The notes under the pieces are model-generated. The model had not been told where the DNA came from and did not search any database. It saw only the letters and a list, made by a program, of their open reading frames with translations. Source: an uncultured Pseudorhodobacter sp. (GTDB taxonomy: Bacteria > Pseudomonadota > Alphaproteobacteria > Rhodobacterales > Rhodobacteraceae). From it: a DNA stretch of 8,640 bases. The first letter of the stretch is position 1. Every line of letters begins with the position of its first letter. The stretch covers positions 1 to 8,640 of the forward strand of contig CALEMZ010000500.1 in the NCBI GenBank assembly GCA_937910975.1, given 5' to 3'. Below, piece after piece: positions 1 through 6,414 of the stretch. The position numbers and the translations under genes are program-made.

Positions 1-340
1 GCCCCGAAAGATCGGCCCGCGCGCCCGGCAGGAAACTGATGGCCACGAGGCCGAAGGCGAGCGCGGAATGGGCCAGAACGCCCAGCGTTGTATCCACTGC
101 CCAGCCACGTGCCGCGAGGCTGGAGACGGTCAGCGCCATGGCAAGGGCGACCAGCATGGTGCCAAGCCCGATGGGCAAAGACAGCGCGAGTGCCAGCGCC
201 ACGCCCAGAATCGCGGCGTGGCTGGTGGCATCGCCGAAATAGGCCATGCGGCGCCAGACGATGAAGGCCCCCAAAGGCCCGGTAGCCAAGGCAAGGCCAA
301 CGCCCGCAAGGCCTGCACGCAACAGAAAATCATCAAACAT
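1..340 (-). CDS. znuB: Zinc ABC transporter permease ZnuB (3' end beyond window)
   Basis: Membrane permease that carries zinc from periplasmic ZnuA across the inner membrane, powered by ZnuC. Only the first 113 residues are visible; the family is usually about 260-280 residues, so roughly 40% is present. The translation starts MFDDFLLRAGLAG and is strongly hydrophobic, with at least three probable membrane segments (about residues 8-28, 42-72 and 84-104). The stretch RRMAYFGDATSHAAILG (residues 30-46) is typical of the ABC-3 (ZnuB/TroC/MntB) permease family. The ATG at 338-340 overlaps the end of znuC by 8 bases, and an AGGAA ribosome-binding site lies at 351-355 inside znuC, so the two are probably translationally coupled. 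Zinc rather than manganese specificity is inferred from the neighbouring zur gene and the histidine-rich partners. It should share the zur-znuC transcript. Confidence 0.93.
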   Translation of the reverse strand, partial: MFDDFLLRAGLAGVGLALATGPLGAFIVWRRMAYFGDATSHAAILGVALALALSLPIGLGTMLVALAMALTVSSLAARGWAVDTTLGVLAHSALAFGLVAISFLPGARADLSG

Positions 341-1148
341 GGGGGTAGCTTTCCTGCGGATTGGCGGCTGTCTGTGGGTAATCGTGGTCTTGGCCGTGAT
401 CGTGGCCGCACCCCGGGCCGTGTTCATGGGTCGGGCCGGGACCGTGGGTATGGTCGTGATCATGGCGGTAAAGCGCCAGCGCGCCATGGGTGCCAAAGCC
501 AAAGAGCGCGCGGTATTCGGGCGCATCGCGCACCACATCGGGCGTACCTTCGCAGCAGACGTGACCGTTAAGGCAGATTACCCGGTCGGAGGCCGCCATG
601 ACCACATGCAGATCATGGCTAACCAAAAGCACCGCAGCACCCGTTTCAGCGCGCACCTCGGCGATCAGTTGATAGAAAGCGGCCTCACCGGGTTGGTCGA
701 GGCCTTGGGTCGGCTCATCCAGAACCAGCATATCGGGGCGGTTGAGCAAGGCACGGGCCAACAGCACGCGCTGCAATTGGCCGCCCGAAAGATCAGCAAG
801 TTGGCGCTGTTCTACCCCTGCCACGCCACAGCGCAAAAGGACGGCAGTGGCCTCGTCGTCCGAGCAGCGTTTTGGCAGCGACAAAAATCGGCGCGCGGTG
901 ATCGGCATGGGTCTGTCAATGTGCAGCCGCTGCGGCACATAGCCAATGCGCAGGCCGGGTTGGCGGCTCACGCTGCCCGCCGTCAGGGACTGGATGCCCA
1001 GAAGCGCGCGCAGGAGGGTGGATTTGCCGGAGCCATTGGGGCCGACGATCGTGACAATCTCGGCGCGGGCGATGGCAAGCGAAACATTCGCCAATATCGG
1101 CGCCCCCCCCAAGGTGACGGAAAGGCCAGAGGCGGAAAGCAGGCTCAT
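333..1148 (-). CDS. znuC: Zinc ABC transporter ATP-binding protein ZnuC with histidine-rich tail
   Basis: Cytoplasmic ATPase that drives zinc import through ZnuB. The 271-residue protein carries all ABC motifs: Walker A GPNGSGKST (36-44), Q-loop glutamine at 73 (VPQR), signature LSGGQ (120-124), Walker B LVLDEP (141-146) and the switch histidine in VSHDLH (about 178). From about residue 229 a tail rich in His, Asp and Gly (RHDHDHTHGPGPTHEHG and onward) continues to the end and may bind zinc. The open frame extends 8 codons further upstream, but the ATG at 1146-1148 is preferred: it starts MSLLSASGLSVTLGG, a natural beginning for the ABC fold, and overlaps the zur stop in an ATGA, indicating translational coupling. 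The ribosome-binding site is weak, which fits coupling. Likely repressed by Zur with the rest of the operon. Confidence 0.95.
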   Translation of the reverse strand: MSLLSASGLSVTLGGAPILANVSLAIARAEIVTIVGPNGSGKSTLLRALLGIQSLTAGSVSRQPGLRIGYVPQRLHIDRPMPITARRFLSLPKRCSDDEATAVLLRCGVAGVEQRQLADLSGGQLQRVLLARALLNRPDMLVLDEPTQGLDQPGEAAFYQLIAEVRAETGAAVLLVSHDLHVVMAASDRVICLNGHVCCEGTPDVVRDAPEYRALFGFGTHGALALYRHDHDHTHGPGPTHEHGPGCGHDHGQDHDYPQTAANPQESYPHV

Positions 1149-1627
1149 GCGGCACCGGTGCAGTTGGGGCAAAGGCCCAATGCCTCAATGCTGCTGCGCT
1201 CGACGGTAAAGCCCGCGGCAAGGGCGGCGGCATCCAAAGCGGCGCGCACCTGCGCTGCGGGCGTTTCCGCCACGGCATCGCAGAGGCGGCAGATCAGAAA
1301 GACCGGCGCATGATCCTGTCCCGGATGCATGCAGGCCGTAAAGGCGTTGAGACGGCGGACCTTATGGGCAAAACCTTGTTCCACAAGAAATTCCAGCGCG
1401 CGGTAAGCCACGGGGGGTTGGTTGCCAAACCCGGCTTTGGCCAGCCTTTGCAGCACGTCATAGGCCCCGAGCGCACGATGCTCGGCCAAAAGGATCTCCA
1501 GCGTTTGGCGGCGCACGGGCGTCAGGCGCAGGTTGCGCTTGGCCAGTATCTCCTCAGCCTGCGCGATGCCGTTACCGGCGCAATGGCTGTGGTCATGTGC
1601 GTCGAATGCTTTGGGCAGATGGTCCAT
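1145..1627 (-). CDS. zur: Zinc uptake regulator Zur (Fur family)
   Basis: Fur-family repressor that binds zinc in the cytoplasm and then the operator of zinc-uptake genes. The 160-residue protein has the N-terminal winged-helix region (about 22-90, including LTPVRRQTLEIL and VAYRALEFLVEQGFAHK) and a C-terminal metal/dimerisation domain. Two CxxC pairs are visible, C113/C116 and C153/C156, matching the structural zinc site of E. coli Zur. By alignment from memory, H88, C99, H106 and E121 match its regulatory site (His77, Cys88, His96, Glu111). The NAF and CxxC pattern favours Zur over Fur. A short HDHSH cluster lies at 11-15. The ATG at 1625-1627 has AAGG at 1634-1637, six bases upstream. First gene of the leftward zur-znuC-znuB operon and divergent from znuA. 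The promoter region contains the Zur-like palindrome, so autoregulation is likely. Confidence 0.94.
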   Translation of the reverse strand: MDHLPKAFDAHDHSHCAGNGIAQAEEILAKRNLRLTPVRRQTLEILLAEHRALGAYDVLQRLAKAGFGNQPPVAYRALEFLVEQGFAHKVRRLNAFTACMHPGQDHAPVFLICRLCDAVAETPAAQVRAALDAAALAAGFTVERSSIEALGLCPNCTGAA

Positions 1628-1635
1628 TTTTCACC

Positions 1636-1664
1636 TTGACATGTTATATCATAACATATCTAAC
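1636..1664 (+). promoter_or_regulatory. Candidate sigma-70 type promoter of znuA
   Basis: TTGACA (1636-1641) is a perfect -35 hexamer. With a 17-bp spacer the -10 would be TCTAAC (1659-1664); with a 15-bp spacer it would be TATCTA (1657-1662). The -10 is weak either way. The Zur palindrome fills the spacer, the classical arrangement for repression by blocking polymerase. A leader of about 25-30 bases to the znuA ATG would follow. Confidence 0.55.
1641..1657. promoter_or_regulatory. Zur operator (Zur box) between zur and znuA
   Basis: A 17-bp palindrome with perfect 7-base arms, ATGTTAT and ATAACAT, around the centre ATC. It resembles the alphaproteobacterial Zur consensus, a TGTTATA/TATAACA dyad. 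It is much more AT-rich than its surroundings and sits 13 bases upstream of the zur start and 39 bases upstream of the znuA start. It overlaps the spacer of the candidate znuA promoter and lies next to the likely zur start region, so bound Zur could repress both directions. The palindrome is seen directly; Zur as the ligand is inferred from the neighbours and the consensus. Confidence 0.85.
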
Positions 1665-1696
1665 TCTGCGCCGAAAGACAATAGAGGAAAACCATA

Positions 1697-2608
1697 ATGC
1701 GTCGCCTATTCACGGCACTTTTGTTGGGCACTTTGGGACAGCCGGTTTTGGCCGAAGCCCCAAAGGTCATTACGGACATCTCTCCGATCCATTCGCTGGC
1801 TTCAATGGTTATGGGCAATGTCGGGGAGCCCGTACTTTTGCTGCCAAGTGGCGCGGACCCGCATAATTTTCAGCTGCGGCCCAGTCAGGCGCGGGCGCTT
1901 TCCGAGGCGAAGCTGGTATTTTGGGTCGGGCCGGAGCTAAGCCCTTGGCTAGAGCGCGGGCTGGAGGGCTTGGGCGCGCAGGCGCGTTCGGTGCCGTTGC
2001 TGGAGGCCGAGGTGACAATGACGCAGGCCTTTGATGCACAGCAAGAGGGGCATGGCCACGACCATGATCACGCACATGATCATGAGGGCATTGACCCGCA
2101 CGCCTGGCTTGACCCGGAAAATGCGCGCAACTGGCTGGACCTGATGGCACAGGAACTGGCCCTGCTCGATCCCGCAAATGCGGCCACCTATGCGGCGAAC
2201 GCCGCAACAGGGAAAGCCGGAATTGACGCGGCAGAAGCGCAGGTCACAGCGCTGCTGGCCCCGGTCAAGGACAGACCTTTCGCGGTGTTTCATGATGCAT
2301 ATGGCTATTTCACCGGGCATTTTGGCCTGCGCAGCCTTGGAAGCCTGCGCCAAGGGGATGCCGCTTTGCCCGGTGCGGCGCATATAAAGGAATTGGAAGA
2401 GACGCTAAAGGCCGGGGCGGCCCTGTGCCTTTTCCCCGAAGCGAACCATGGCGCCGATGCGGCCGCACAGATGGCAGAGGCCACGGGCTTGCGGCTGGGC
2501 AATGCGCTGGACCCTGAAGGCTCCGCTTTGCCGCCCGGCCCCGCGCTTTATGGCAAGATGATGCTGGGGCTGGCGACGACGATTGCAGCCTGCCTTGGGC
2601 AGGGCTGA
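1697..2608 (+). CDS. znuA: Zinc ABC transporter substrate-binding protein ZnuA
   Basis: Periplasmic protein that captures zinc and delivers it to ZnuB (cluster A-I/ZinT-type metal binding fold). The 303-residue product begins with a Sec signal peptide, MRRLFTALLLGTLGQPVLA, probably cleaved after residue 19. Likely zinc ligands are H56 (DPHNF), H135 (DPHAWLD) and H199 (FHDAYGYF), with D272 (LDPEG) as a possible fourth. The loop GHGHDHDHAHDHEG (118-131), rich in His and Asp, is the feature that marks zinc-type rather than manganese-type proteins. C244 and C299 could form the disulfide known from E. coli ZnuA. AGAGGAA lies just upstream of the ATG. It is transcribed away from zur-znuCB, with the Zur palindrome in between, and its end converges on selD with only 3 bp separating the stop codons. 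Confidence 0.95.
   Translation: MRRLFTALLLGTLGQPVLAEAPKVITDISPIHSLASMVMGNVGEPVLLLPSGADPHNFQLRPSQARALSEAKLVFWVGPELSPWLERGLEGLGAQARSVPLLEAEVTMTQAFDAQQEGHGHDHDHAHDHEGIDPHAWLDPENARNWLDLMAQELALLDPANAATYAANAATGKAGIDAAEAQVTALLAPVKDRPFAVFHDAYGYFTGHFGLRSLGSLRQGDAALPGAAHIKELEETLKAGAALCLFPEANHGADAAAQMAEATGLRLGNALDPEGSALPPGPALYGKMMLGLATTIAACLGQG
2586..2607 (+). terminator. Possible hairpin at the end of znuA
   Basis: CAGCC-TGCC (2586-2594) can pair with GGCA and GGCTG (2598-2601 and 2603-2607) around a TTG loop, with G2602 bulged out, giving a 9-bp GC-rich stem. It lies inside the last codons and stop of znuA, next to the selD stop. Only a broken T stretch (CTTAGTTTA) follows, so it is not a standard intrinsic terminator; it may instead be a convergent-gene boundary or chance pairing in GC-rich DNA. 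Confidence 0.3.
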
Positions 2609-2611
2609 GGC

Positions 2612-4813
2612 TTAGTTTACCTCCAACATCACCGGGCCGTCGTTGATATGGCCGATCAGGGCAGCAGGCTCGCCCGCGTCAAGCAGGGCCTGCAGGATCG
2701 ATTGCGCCTTGTCGGCAGGCACGGTGGCCAGCAATCCGCCTGCGGTTTGCGGATCATAAAGCAGGGCGGTGCGGGCCGTATTCGGGGCCTTGATCCGCCC
2801 GAGGCAAAGCGCGCGATTGGCGGGCGCGATGCTGGAGGCGATGCCATGCGCGGCCAATGCCTCCGCCCCCGGCAGCAGCGGGATCGCGGCCATATCCAGC
2901 CTTGCCGCCTTGCCCGACCCTTCCAGCATTTCCAGCAGATGCCCTGCAAGGCCAAAGCCAGTGACATCGGTCATGGCCGTAGCATGGGGGGAGAGGATGG
3001 CAGAGGCTGTGGCAAGCGGGCGCTGCATGGAGGCAAAGCCGCCTGCCACAGCCTCACCCAGCAACAGGTCTGGCAAATAGGTCATCGCCATTTCGGCGGC
3101 AAGAATGGTGCCGGTGCCGATGGGCTTGGTAAGCAAGATAGCATCGCCAGATTGCGCGCCTGCCTTGGTGATCGCCTTTTCGGCAAGGCCTGTCAGGCTG
3201 AACCCGATGGTCAGCTCCGCCCCGATGGAGGTGTGCCCCCCAAGGATGTCGGCACCCGCCGCGCGCAGCACCTCAGACGCGGCCACCAGAATTTCGTCCA
3301 GCATTTCGGCCTGAAGCGCGGGGCCAAGCTGGGGCAAGGTGATTTGCGAAAGCGCCGATTGCGGGGTGGCCCCCATCGCCCAGATATCACCCAAGGCATG
3401 GATCGCGGTGATCCGCGCCATCAAGGCTGCATCGGGGGTGAAGGCCCGGAGGTGGTCGGTGGTCAGCACCTGCACGCCTTGCCCGCCCGCCGTCCCCACG
3501 GCCAGAATGCCCGCATCATCGCCCGGCCCCGACAAAACATCGGCGCGGGCCGGTGCGGGAAGGCCGCGCAGCGCCAAAGCCAGCGTTCCGGCCCCCACTT
3601 TTGCACCACAACCGCCACATAACGGCTTATCATCCAGCACCTCGCGCAGGCCCGTGACGGCATCGCGCGGCAAGCTGGGGTGGCGCATCGCAGGGTACGC
3701 GCCGAACTTCGCCATGAATGTCCGGTCGATCCGGTCTTTCCATTGCCAAAGCCACGCGCCTTCCAAGCGCAGGCCAAGCTTGTCGGCCACCGCACTTTTG
3801 CGCCCGGTAGAGATAAGCTTGAGGTAGTCGCGCTGCGGCTTGAAGGCGCGCAAAGGCGCATCCGACAGCACCGCGCGCAAATTATGATACAGGATCGGGG
3901 CCTGGCGCACCGCAAACACCCCGGCCTTGGGGCGCGGGGCAAAGCCCATATGCGCGCAATCGCCCACCGCAAAAACCAACGGGTCAGAGCTTTGCAGCGT
4001 CGGCCCCACCGTCACAAAACCGCTATTCAGCGCAAGCCCGGTTTCGGCCAGCCAAGCCTGCGGCTGCGCCCCCGCAACCGACAAGGTGAAATCCGACGGC
4101 AGAACCGCGCCCGAGGCCAAAGTCACGGCATCTTCAGTGATACCGGATGGGGTGGCCCCGGTCACCAACCGGATATCATGGGCGGTCAGTTGCGCCAGAA
4201 GCGCCGTGCGCGCGCCAGCCCCAATATGCGGCAGCGCCGTGGCCTCCCGTTCCAGCAAGGTAATCTGCGGCTTGCGCCCGGCGGCACGCAATCGGTGCGC
4301 CGAGGCCATGGCAAGCTCTGCCCCGCCCACGCCTGCGCCGATGACCACCAGACGAGGCGCGGGTGGGGCATTCGCAACAAAAGCCTCCCAGCGTTCGGCA
4401 TAGCCGCCCAAGGGCTTGGCTGCGGTGGCAAACTGGTCAAACCCCGGCAGATCAGGCTGATTCGAGGCGATACCGATATCAATGGAGGCCACATCATAGC
4501 GCAGCCTGCGCCCACCTTCGAGCAGTACCTGCCGCGCCTCCCGGTCAATGCCAACAGCGCGCGCCATGATTGCCCGCGCCCCGGCAAAACGTGCAAGGCG
4601 CACAAGGTCGATCATCATCTCAGCCCTTGTGTAATGGCCTGCGATATAACCGGGCAACATGCCGGTATAAGGCGCCACCGACCCCGGGTTGATAACCGTA
4701 ACGCGCGTGCCGGCCTGCGGGGCCATGCCCCATTTGCGCAGCAGCAATGCATGGGCATGCCCCCCGCCAATCAACACCAGATCGCGCAGTTGCGGCCAGT
4801 TCTCGCCTTGCAT
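2612..4813 (-). CDS. selD: Bifunctional SelD: FAD/NAD(P) oxidoreductase domain fused to selenide, water dikinase
   Basis: Selenophosphate synthase (ATP + selenide + water to selenophosphate, AMP and phosphate), supplying selenium for selenocysteine or 2-selenouridine in tRNA. The 733-residue protein has two parts. Residues 1-385 form an NDH-2-like flavoprotein: dinucleotide motif GGGHAH (16-21), second motif GAGVGGAELA (159-168), and FAVGDCAHM (281-289) for FAD. Residues about 395-733 form SelD: GGCGAKV (400-406) with catalytic-type C402 and K405, GDDAG (431-435), TTDH (451-454), GDIWAMGA (475-482), GGHT (525-528), TDVTGFGLAGHLLEM (615-629) and YDPQTAGG (686-693). The catalytic position is Cys, not selenocysteine. 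This fusion is a known architecture, often in tandem with tRNA 2-selenouridine synthase, but no selU, selA or selB is visible here. The frame extends 14 codons upstream to a TTG; the ATG at 4811-4813 with AAGGA at 4824-4828 is the better start. Diverges from rpoN. Confidence 0.94.
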   Translation of the reverse strand: MQGENWPQLRDLVLIGGGHAHALLLRKWGMAPQAGTRVTVINPGSVAPYTGMLPGYIAGHYTRAEMMIDLVRLARFAGARAIMARAVGIDREARQVLLEGGRRLRYDVASIDIGIASNQPDLPGFDQFATAAKPLGGYAERWEAFVANAPPAPRLVVIGAGVGGAELAMASAHRLRAAGRKPQITLLEREATALPHIGAGARTALLAQLTAHDIRLVTGATPSGITEDAVTLASGAVLPSDFTLSVAGAQPQAWLAETGLALNSGFVTVGPTLQSSDPLVFAVGDCAHMGFAPRPKAGVFAVRQAPILYHNLRAVLSDAPLRAFKPQRDYLKLISTGRKSAVADKLGLRLEGAWLWQWKDRIDRTFMAKFGAYPAMRHPSLPRDAVTGLREVLDDKPLCGGCGAKVGAGTLALALRGLPAPARADVLSGPGDDAGILAVGTAGGQGVQVLTTDHLRAFTPDAALMARITAIHALGDIWAMGATPQSALSQITLPQLGPALQAEMLDEILVAASEVLRAAGADILGGHTSIGAELTIGFSLTGLAEKAITKAGAQSGDAILLTKPIGTGTILAAEMAMTYLPDLLLGEAVAGGFASMQRPLATASAILSPHATAMTDVTGFGLAGHLLEMLEGSGKAARLDMAAIPLLPGAEALAAHGIASSIAPANRALCLGRIKAPNTARTALLYDPQTAGGLLATVPADKAQSILQALLDAGEPAALIGHINDGPVMLEVN

Positions 4814-4901
4814 CGTTTGCGGTTTCCTTCTTTGGCCCTGCGGATATGCGGCCAAACCCTACCCCGGCGCCTTGGCAAAGACGAGAGGGCTTGGCGTCAG
4901 G

Positions 4902-4930
4902 TTGCGTGACCGATCATTGCACCTTAGGCT
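4902..4930 (+). promoter_or_regulatory. Candidate promoter of the sigma-54 gene
   Basis: In the 154-bp gap between selD and rpoN, TTGCGT (4902-4907) and TAGGCT (4925-4930) are spaced by 17 bp, a weak sigma-70 type match. It would give a leader of about 30 bases ending in the ribosome-binding site AAGGA (4957-4961). I see no good promoter for selD on the opposite strand and no terminator or RNA element in the gap. Confidence 0.3.
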
Positions 4931-4967
4931 GCGCGTAACCCGCCTGCTTTCCCTTCAAGGATGCCCG

Positions 4968-6266
4968 ATGACGCGTCAGGCCCAACGCCTTTCCCAAAGC
5001 CAGAAGCTGCGGCTCAACAACTCGCTTGCCACCTCGATCCGGGTGTTGCGCTTTGATGCCTCGGGGCTGACGCGCTATCTGGAAGAACAGGCCCGCGAGA
5101 ACCCCTATCTTACGCTGACCCCCGTTGCGGCCCCTCCGGGGGAGTGGTTGCCGCGCTGGAACACCGCCTTTGCGGCCCAAGGGATGGGAGCGGCCGACCA
5201 TCCTGATGTCGGGGCCATGCTGCAAAGCCCCTCAATTGGGCTACTGGCGCATGTCGCGCAGCAAATCGAACAGTTGATCCCAAAAGGCCGCAAGCGCGAG
5301 ATTGCCTTTGGCCTGATGCACGCACTGGAGCCTTCGGGATGGTTGGGGCGGCCCCTCGCCGCTTGGGCCGCCGAAATAGGCTGCGCATTGGCAGAGGCGG
5401 AAACGGTTCTGACAGCCTTGCAGCAAATGGAGCCGACCGGGCTTTTCGCGCGATCTTTAACGGAATGTTTGCGGTTGCAAGCGCTTGAGGCGGGCCACCT
5501 TGATAGCGCGATGGGTAGCATGTTGGAGCATCTGGACATGCTGGCCACCGGGCAAACCGCGCGATTGGCACGGATATGTGCAGTGCCAGAGGCGGAAATC
5601 ATGCGCCGCTTGCGGCTGATCCGCAGCTTTGACCCAAAACCCGGCGCACAGTTTGACCAAGACGCTTCCCCTGTCCGCGAACCCGACCTGATGGTCACAC
5701 GCGGACCGAGGGGCTGGCAAGTGGCCCTGAACCGCTCGGCCCTGCCCGATCTTCAGATCAATTCGGAACCGGATGCGGATGCATCGGGGTGGGGCCCGGA
5801 TGCCAAGGCTCAGGCGCGCGAATTGCTGCGGGTGGTGGCCAGCCGAAACCAAACGCTTTTGCGCATCGCACAAGAGATGTTGACCCGGCAAGAAGCAACA
5901 CTCGCGCAGGGGCCGGAAGCCTTGGTGCCCATGACCATGCATGAGATAGGTGCCGCCTTGGGCCTGCATGCAAGCACGATCAGCCGCGCAATTGCCGGGG
6001 TCAGCGCCGATACGCCGCGTGGCACGATCTGGCTGCGCCCGCTGTTTACCTCCGCCGTTGGTGGTGAGACCGGGCCTGCCGCAGGCGCAATCCGCTCCAA
6101 GCTTGCGAAACTGATCCAACAGGAAAACGCCGCGACCCCGCTTAGCGATCAGGCATTGGCCGAGGCGCTTTCAACTGCGCAAATGGCAGTGGCGCGACGC
6201 ACGGTAGCCAAATACCGCGCAATGCTGGATATTCCGCCCGCGCACCGCCGCAAGATCCGGCGATAG
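4968..6266 (+). CDS. rpoN: RNA polymerase sigma-54 factor (RpoN)
   Basis: Alternative sigma factor that directs RNA polymerase to -24/-12 promoters and needs an AAA+ activator to open DNA. The 432-residue protein has region I at about 1-50 (SQSQKLRLNNSLATSIRV, then LEEQARENPYLTL), a short linker, the core-binding domain (about 90-230, with EPTGLFARSLTECLRLQ at 155-171 and FDPKPGAQFD at 221-230), and a DNA-binding domain with helix-turn-helix MHEIGAALGLHASTISRAI (324-342), TPRG (349-352), PLSD (391-394) and the RpoN box ARRTVAKYRA (409-418). The last residue of the box is Ala where Glu is usual, and region I lacks the common TPQLQQAI stretch. AAGGA (4957-4961) supports the ATG at 4968; upstream in-frame codons belong to the selD side. 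It is divergent from selD and lacks the usual lptB/hpf/ptsN neighbours. Rhodobacteraceae can have several RpoN paralogs, so the regulon cannot be assigned. Confidence 0.9.
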   Translation: MTRQAQRLSQSQKLRLNNSLATSIRVLRFDASGLTRYLEEQARENPYLTLTPVAAPPGEWLPRWNTAFAAQGMGAADHPDVGAMLQSPSIGLLAHVAQQIEQLIPKGRKREIAFGLMHALEPSGWLGRPLAAWAAEIGCALAEAETVLTALQQMEPTGLFARSLTECLRLQALEAGHLDSAMGSMLEHLDMLATGQTARLARICAVPEAEIMRRLRLIRSFDPKPGAQFDQDASPVREPDLMVTRGPRGWQVALNRSALPDLQINSEPDADASGWGPDAKAQARELLRVVASRNQTLLRIAQEMLTRQEATLAQGPEALVPMTMHEIGAALGLHASTISRAIAGVSADTPRGTIWLRPLFTSAVGGETGPAAGAIRSKLAKLIQQENAATPLSDQALAEALSTAQMAVARRTVAKYRAMLDIPPAHRRKIRR

Positions 6267-6290
6267 CCGCGCCATCCGGCGCCGCGCGCG

Positions 6291-6318
6291 CCAAATCTGC
6301 CGTTTGCTGGCAATTTGG
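6291..6318. repeat. Imperfect inverted repeat in the rpoN-hydantoinase gap
   Basis: CCAAAT (6291-6296), bulged C6297 and TGCC (6298-6301) pair with GGCA (6309-6312) and ATTTGG (6313-6318) around a 7-base loop, giving a 10-bp stem. It starts 24 bases after the rpoN stop. No T-run follows on either strand, so a simple intrinsic terminator is unlikely. It could be an RNA 3'-end hairpin of rpoN, or an operator, because a TATAGG hexamer follows within a few bases. A second, shorter stem-forming stretch, GGCGC/GCGCC, lies just upstream (6278-6292). Confidence 0.5.
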
Positions 6319-6323
6319 GTCGT

Positions 6324-6329
6324 TATAGG
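6324..6329 (+). promoter_or_regulatory. Weak candidate -10 element for the hydantoinase gene
   Basis: TATAGG at 6324-6329 is the most -10-like hexamer in the 148-bp gap; no good -35 is visible at 16-18 bp upstream, where the inverted repeat lies. The predicted leader would be about 80 bases and would include a perfect palindrome CGGCATGCCG (6362-6371), flanked by two copies of ATCGCGG (6358-6364 and 6374-6380). Rightward read-through from rpoN is the alternative. Confidence 0.2.
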
Positions 6330-6414
6330 CTGGGCGCAGGGGTGGGATTTGGCTTAGATCGCGGCATGCCGACATCGCGGGCAAGAGTTGCAATAAGACA
6401 GGCAAAATACGGGC

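Noticed and set aside
381..480. Repetitive GTG/CATG-rich stretch that might be a DNA repeat.
   Set aside because: It is explained by His, Asp and Gly codons of the ZnuC tail; no regular unit is present.
1149..1172. Upstream ATG extending ZnuC by eight residues.
   Set aside because: The downstream ATG makes the typical ATGA overlap with zur and starts at the natural beginning of the ABC domain.
246..1313. Long open frame (355 codons) on the plus strand opposite znuC, zur and znuB.
   Set aside because: It spans three overlapping real genes in antisense and has shadow-type composition.
4814..4855. TTG start giving SelD 14 more N-terminal residues.
   Set aside because: The extra residues (AAYPQGQRRKPQT) are not needed for the FAD fold, and the ATG at 4811-4813 has a better ribosome-binding site.
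4840..4856. On the minus strand, TTTGGCC followed with 10-base GG-GC spacing by CCGCA, upstream of selD, as a possible sigma-54 site.
   Set aside because: The -12 part lacks the TT before GC, the -24 part lacks the CAC continuation, and the transcript would start right at the ribosome-binding site.
4891..4906. TGGC (4892-4895) and TTGC (4902-4905) upstream of rpoN, resembling a sigma-54 -24/-12 promoter and suggesting autoregulation.
   Set aside because: The GG and GC are separated by 9 bases, not the required 10; sigma-54 tolerates little change in this spacing.
3680..4909. Long open frame (409 codons) on the plus strand opposite selD.
   Set aside because: Antisense to the FAD-binding domain with clear motifs; the product is rich in Arg, Gln and Gly without a recognisable fold.
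6278..6292. GGCGC/GCGCC stem after rpoN as a terminator.
   Set aside because: Five base pairs only and no T-run; such stems are common in GC-rich sequence.
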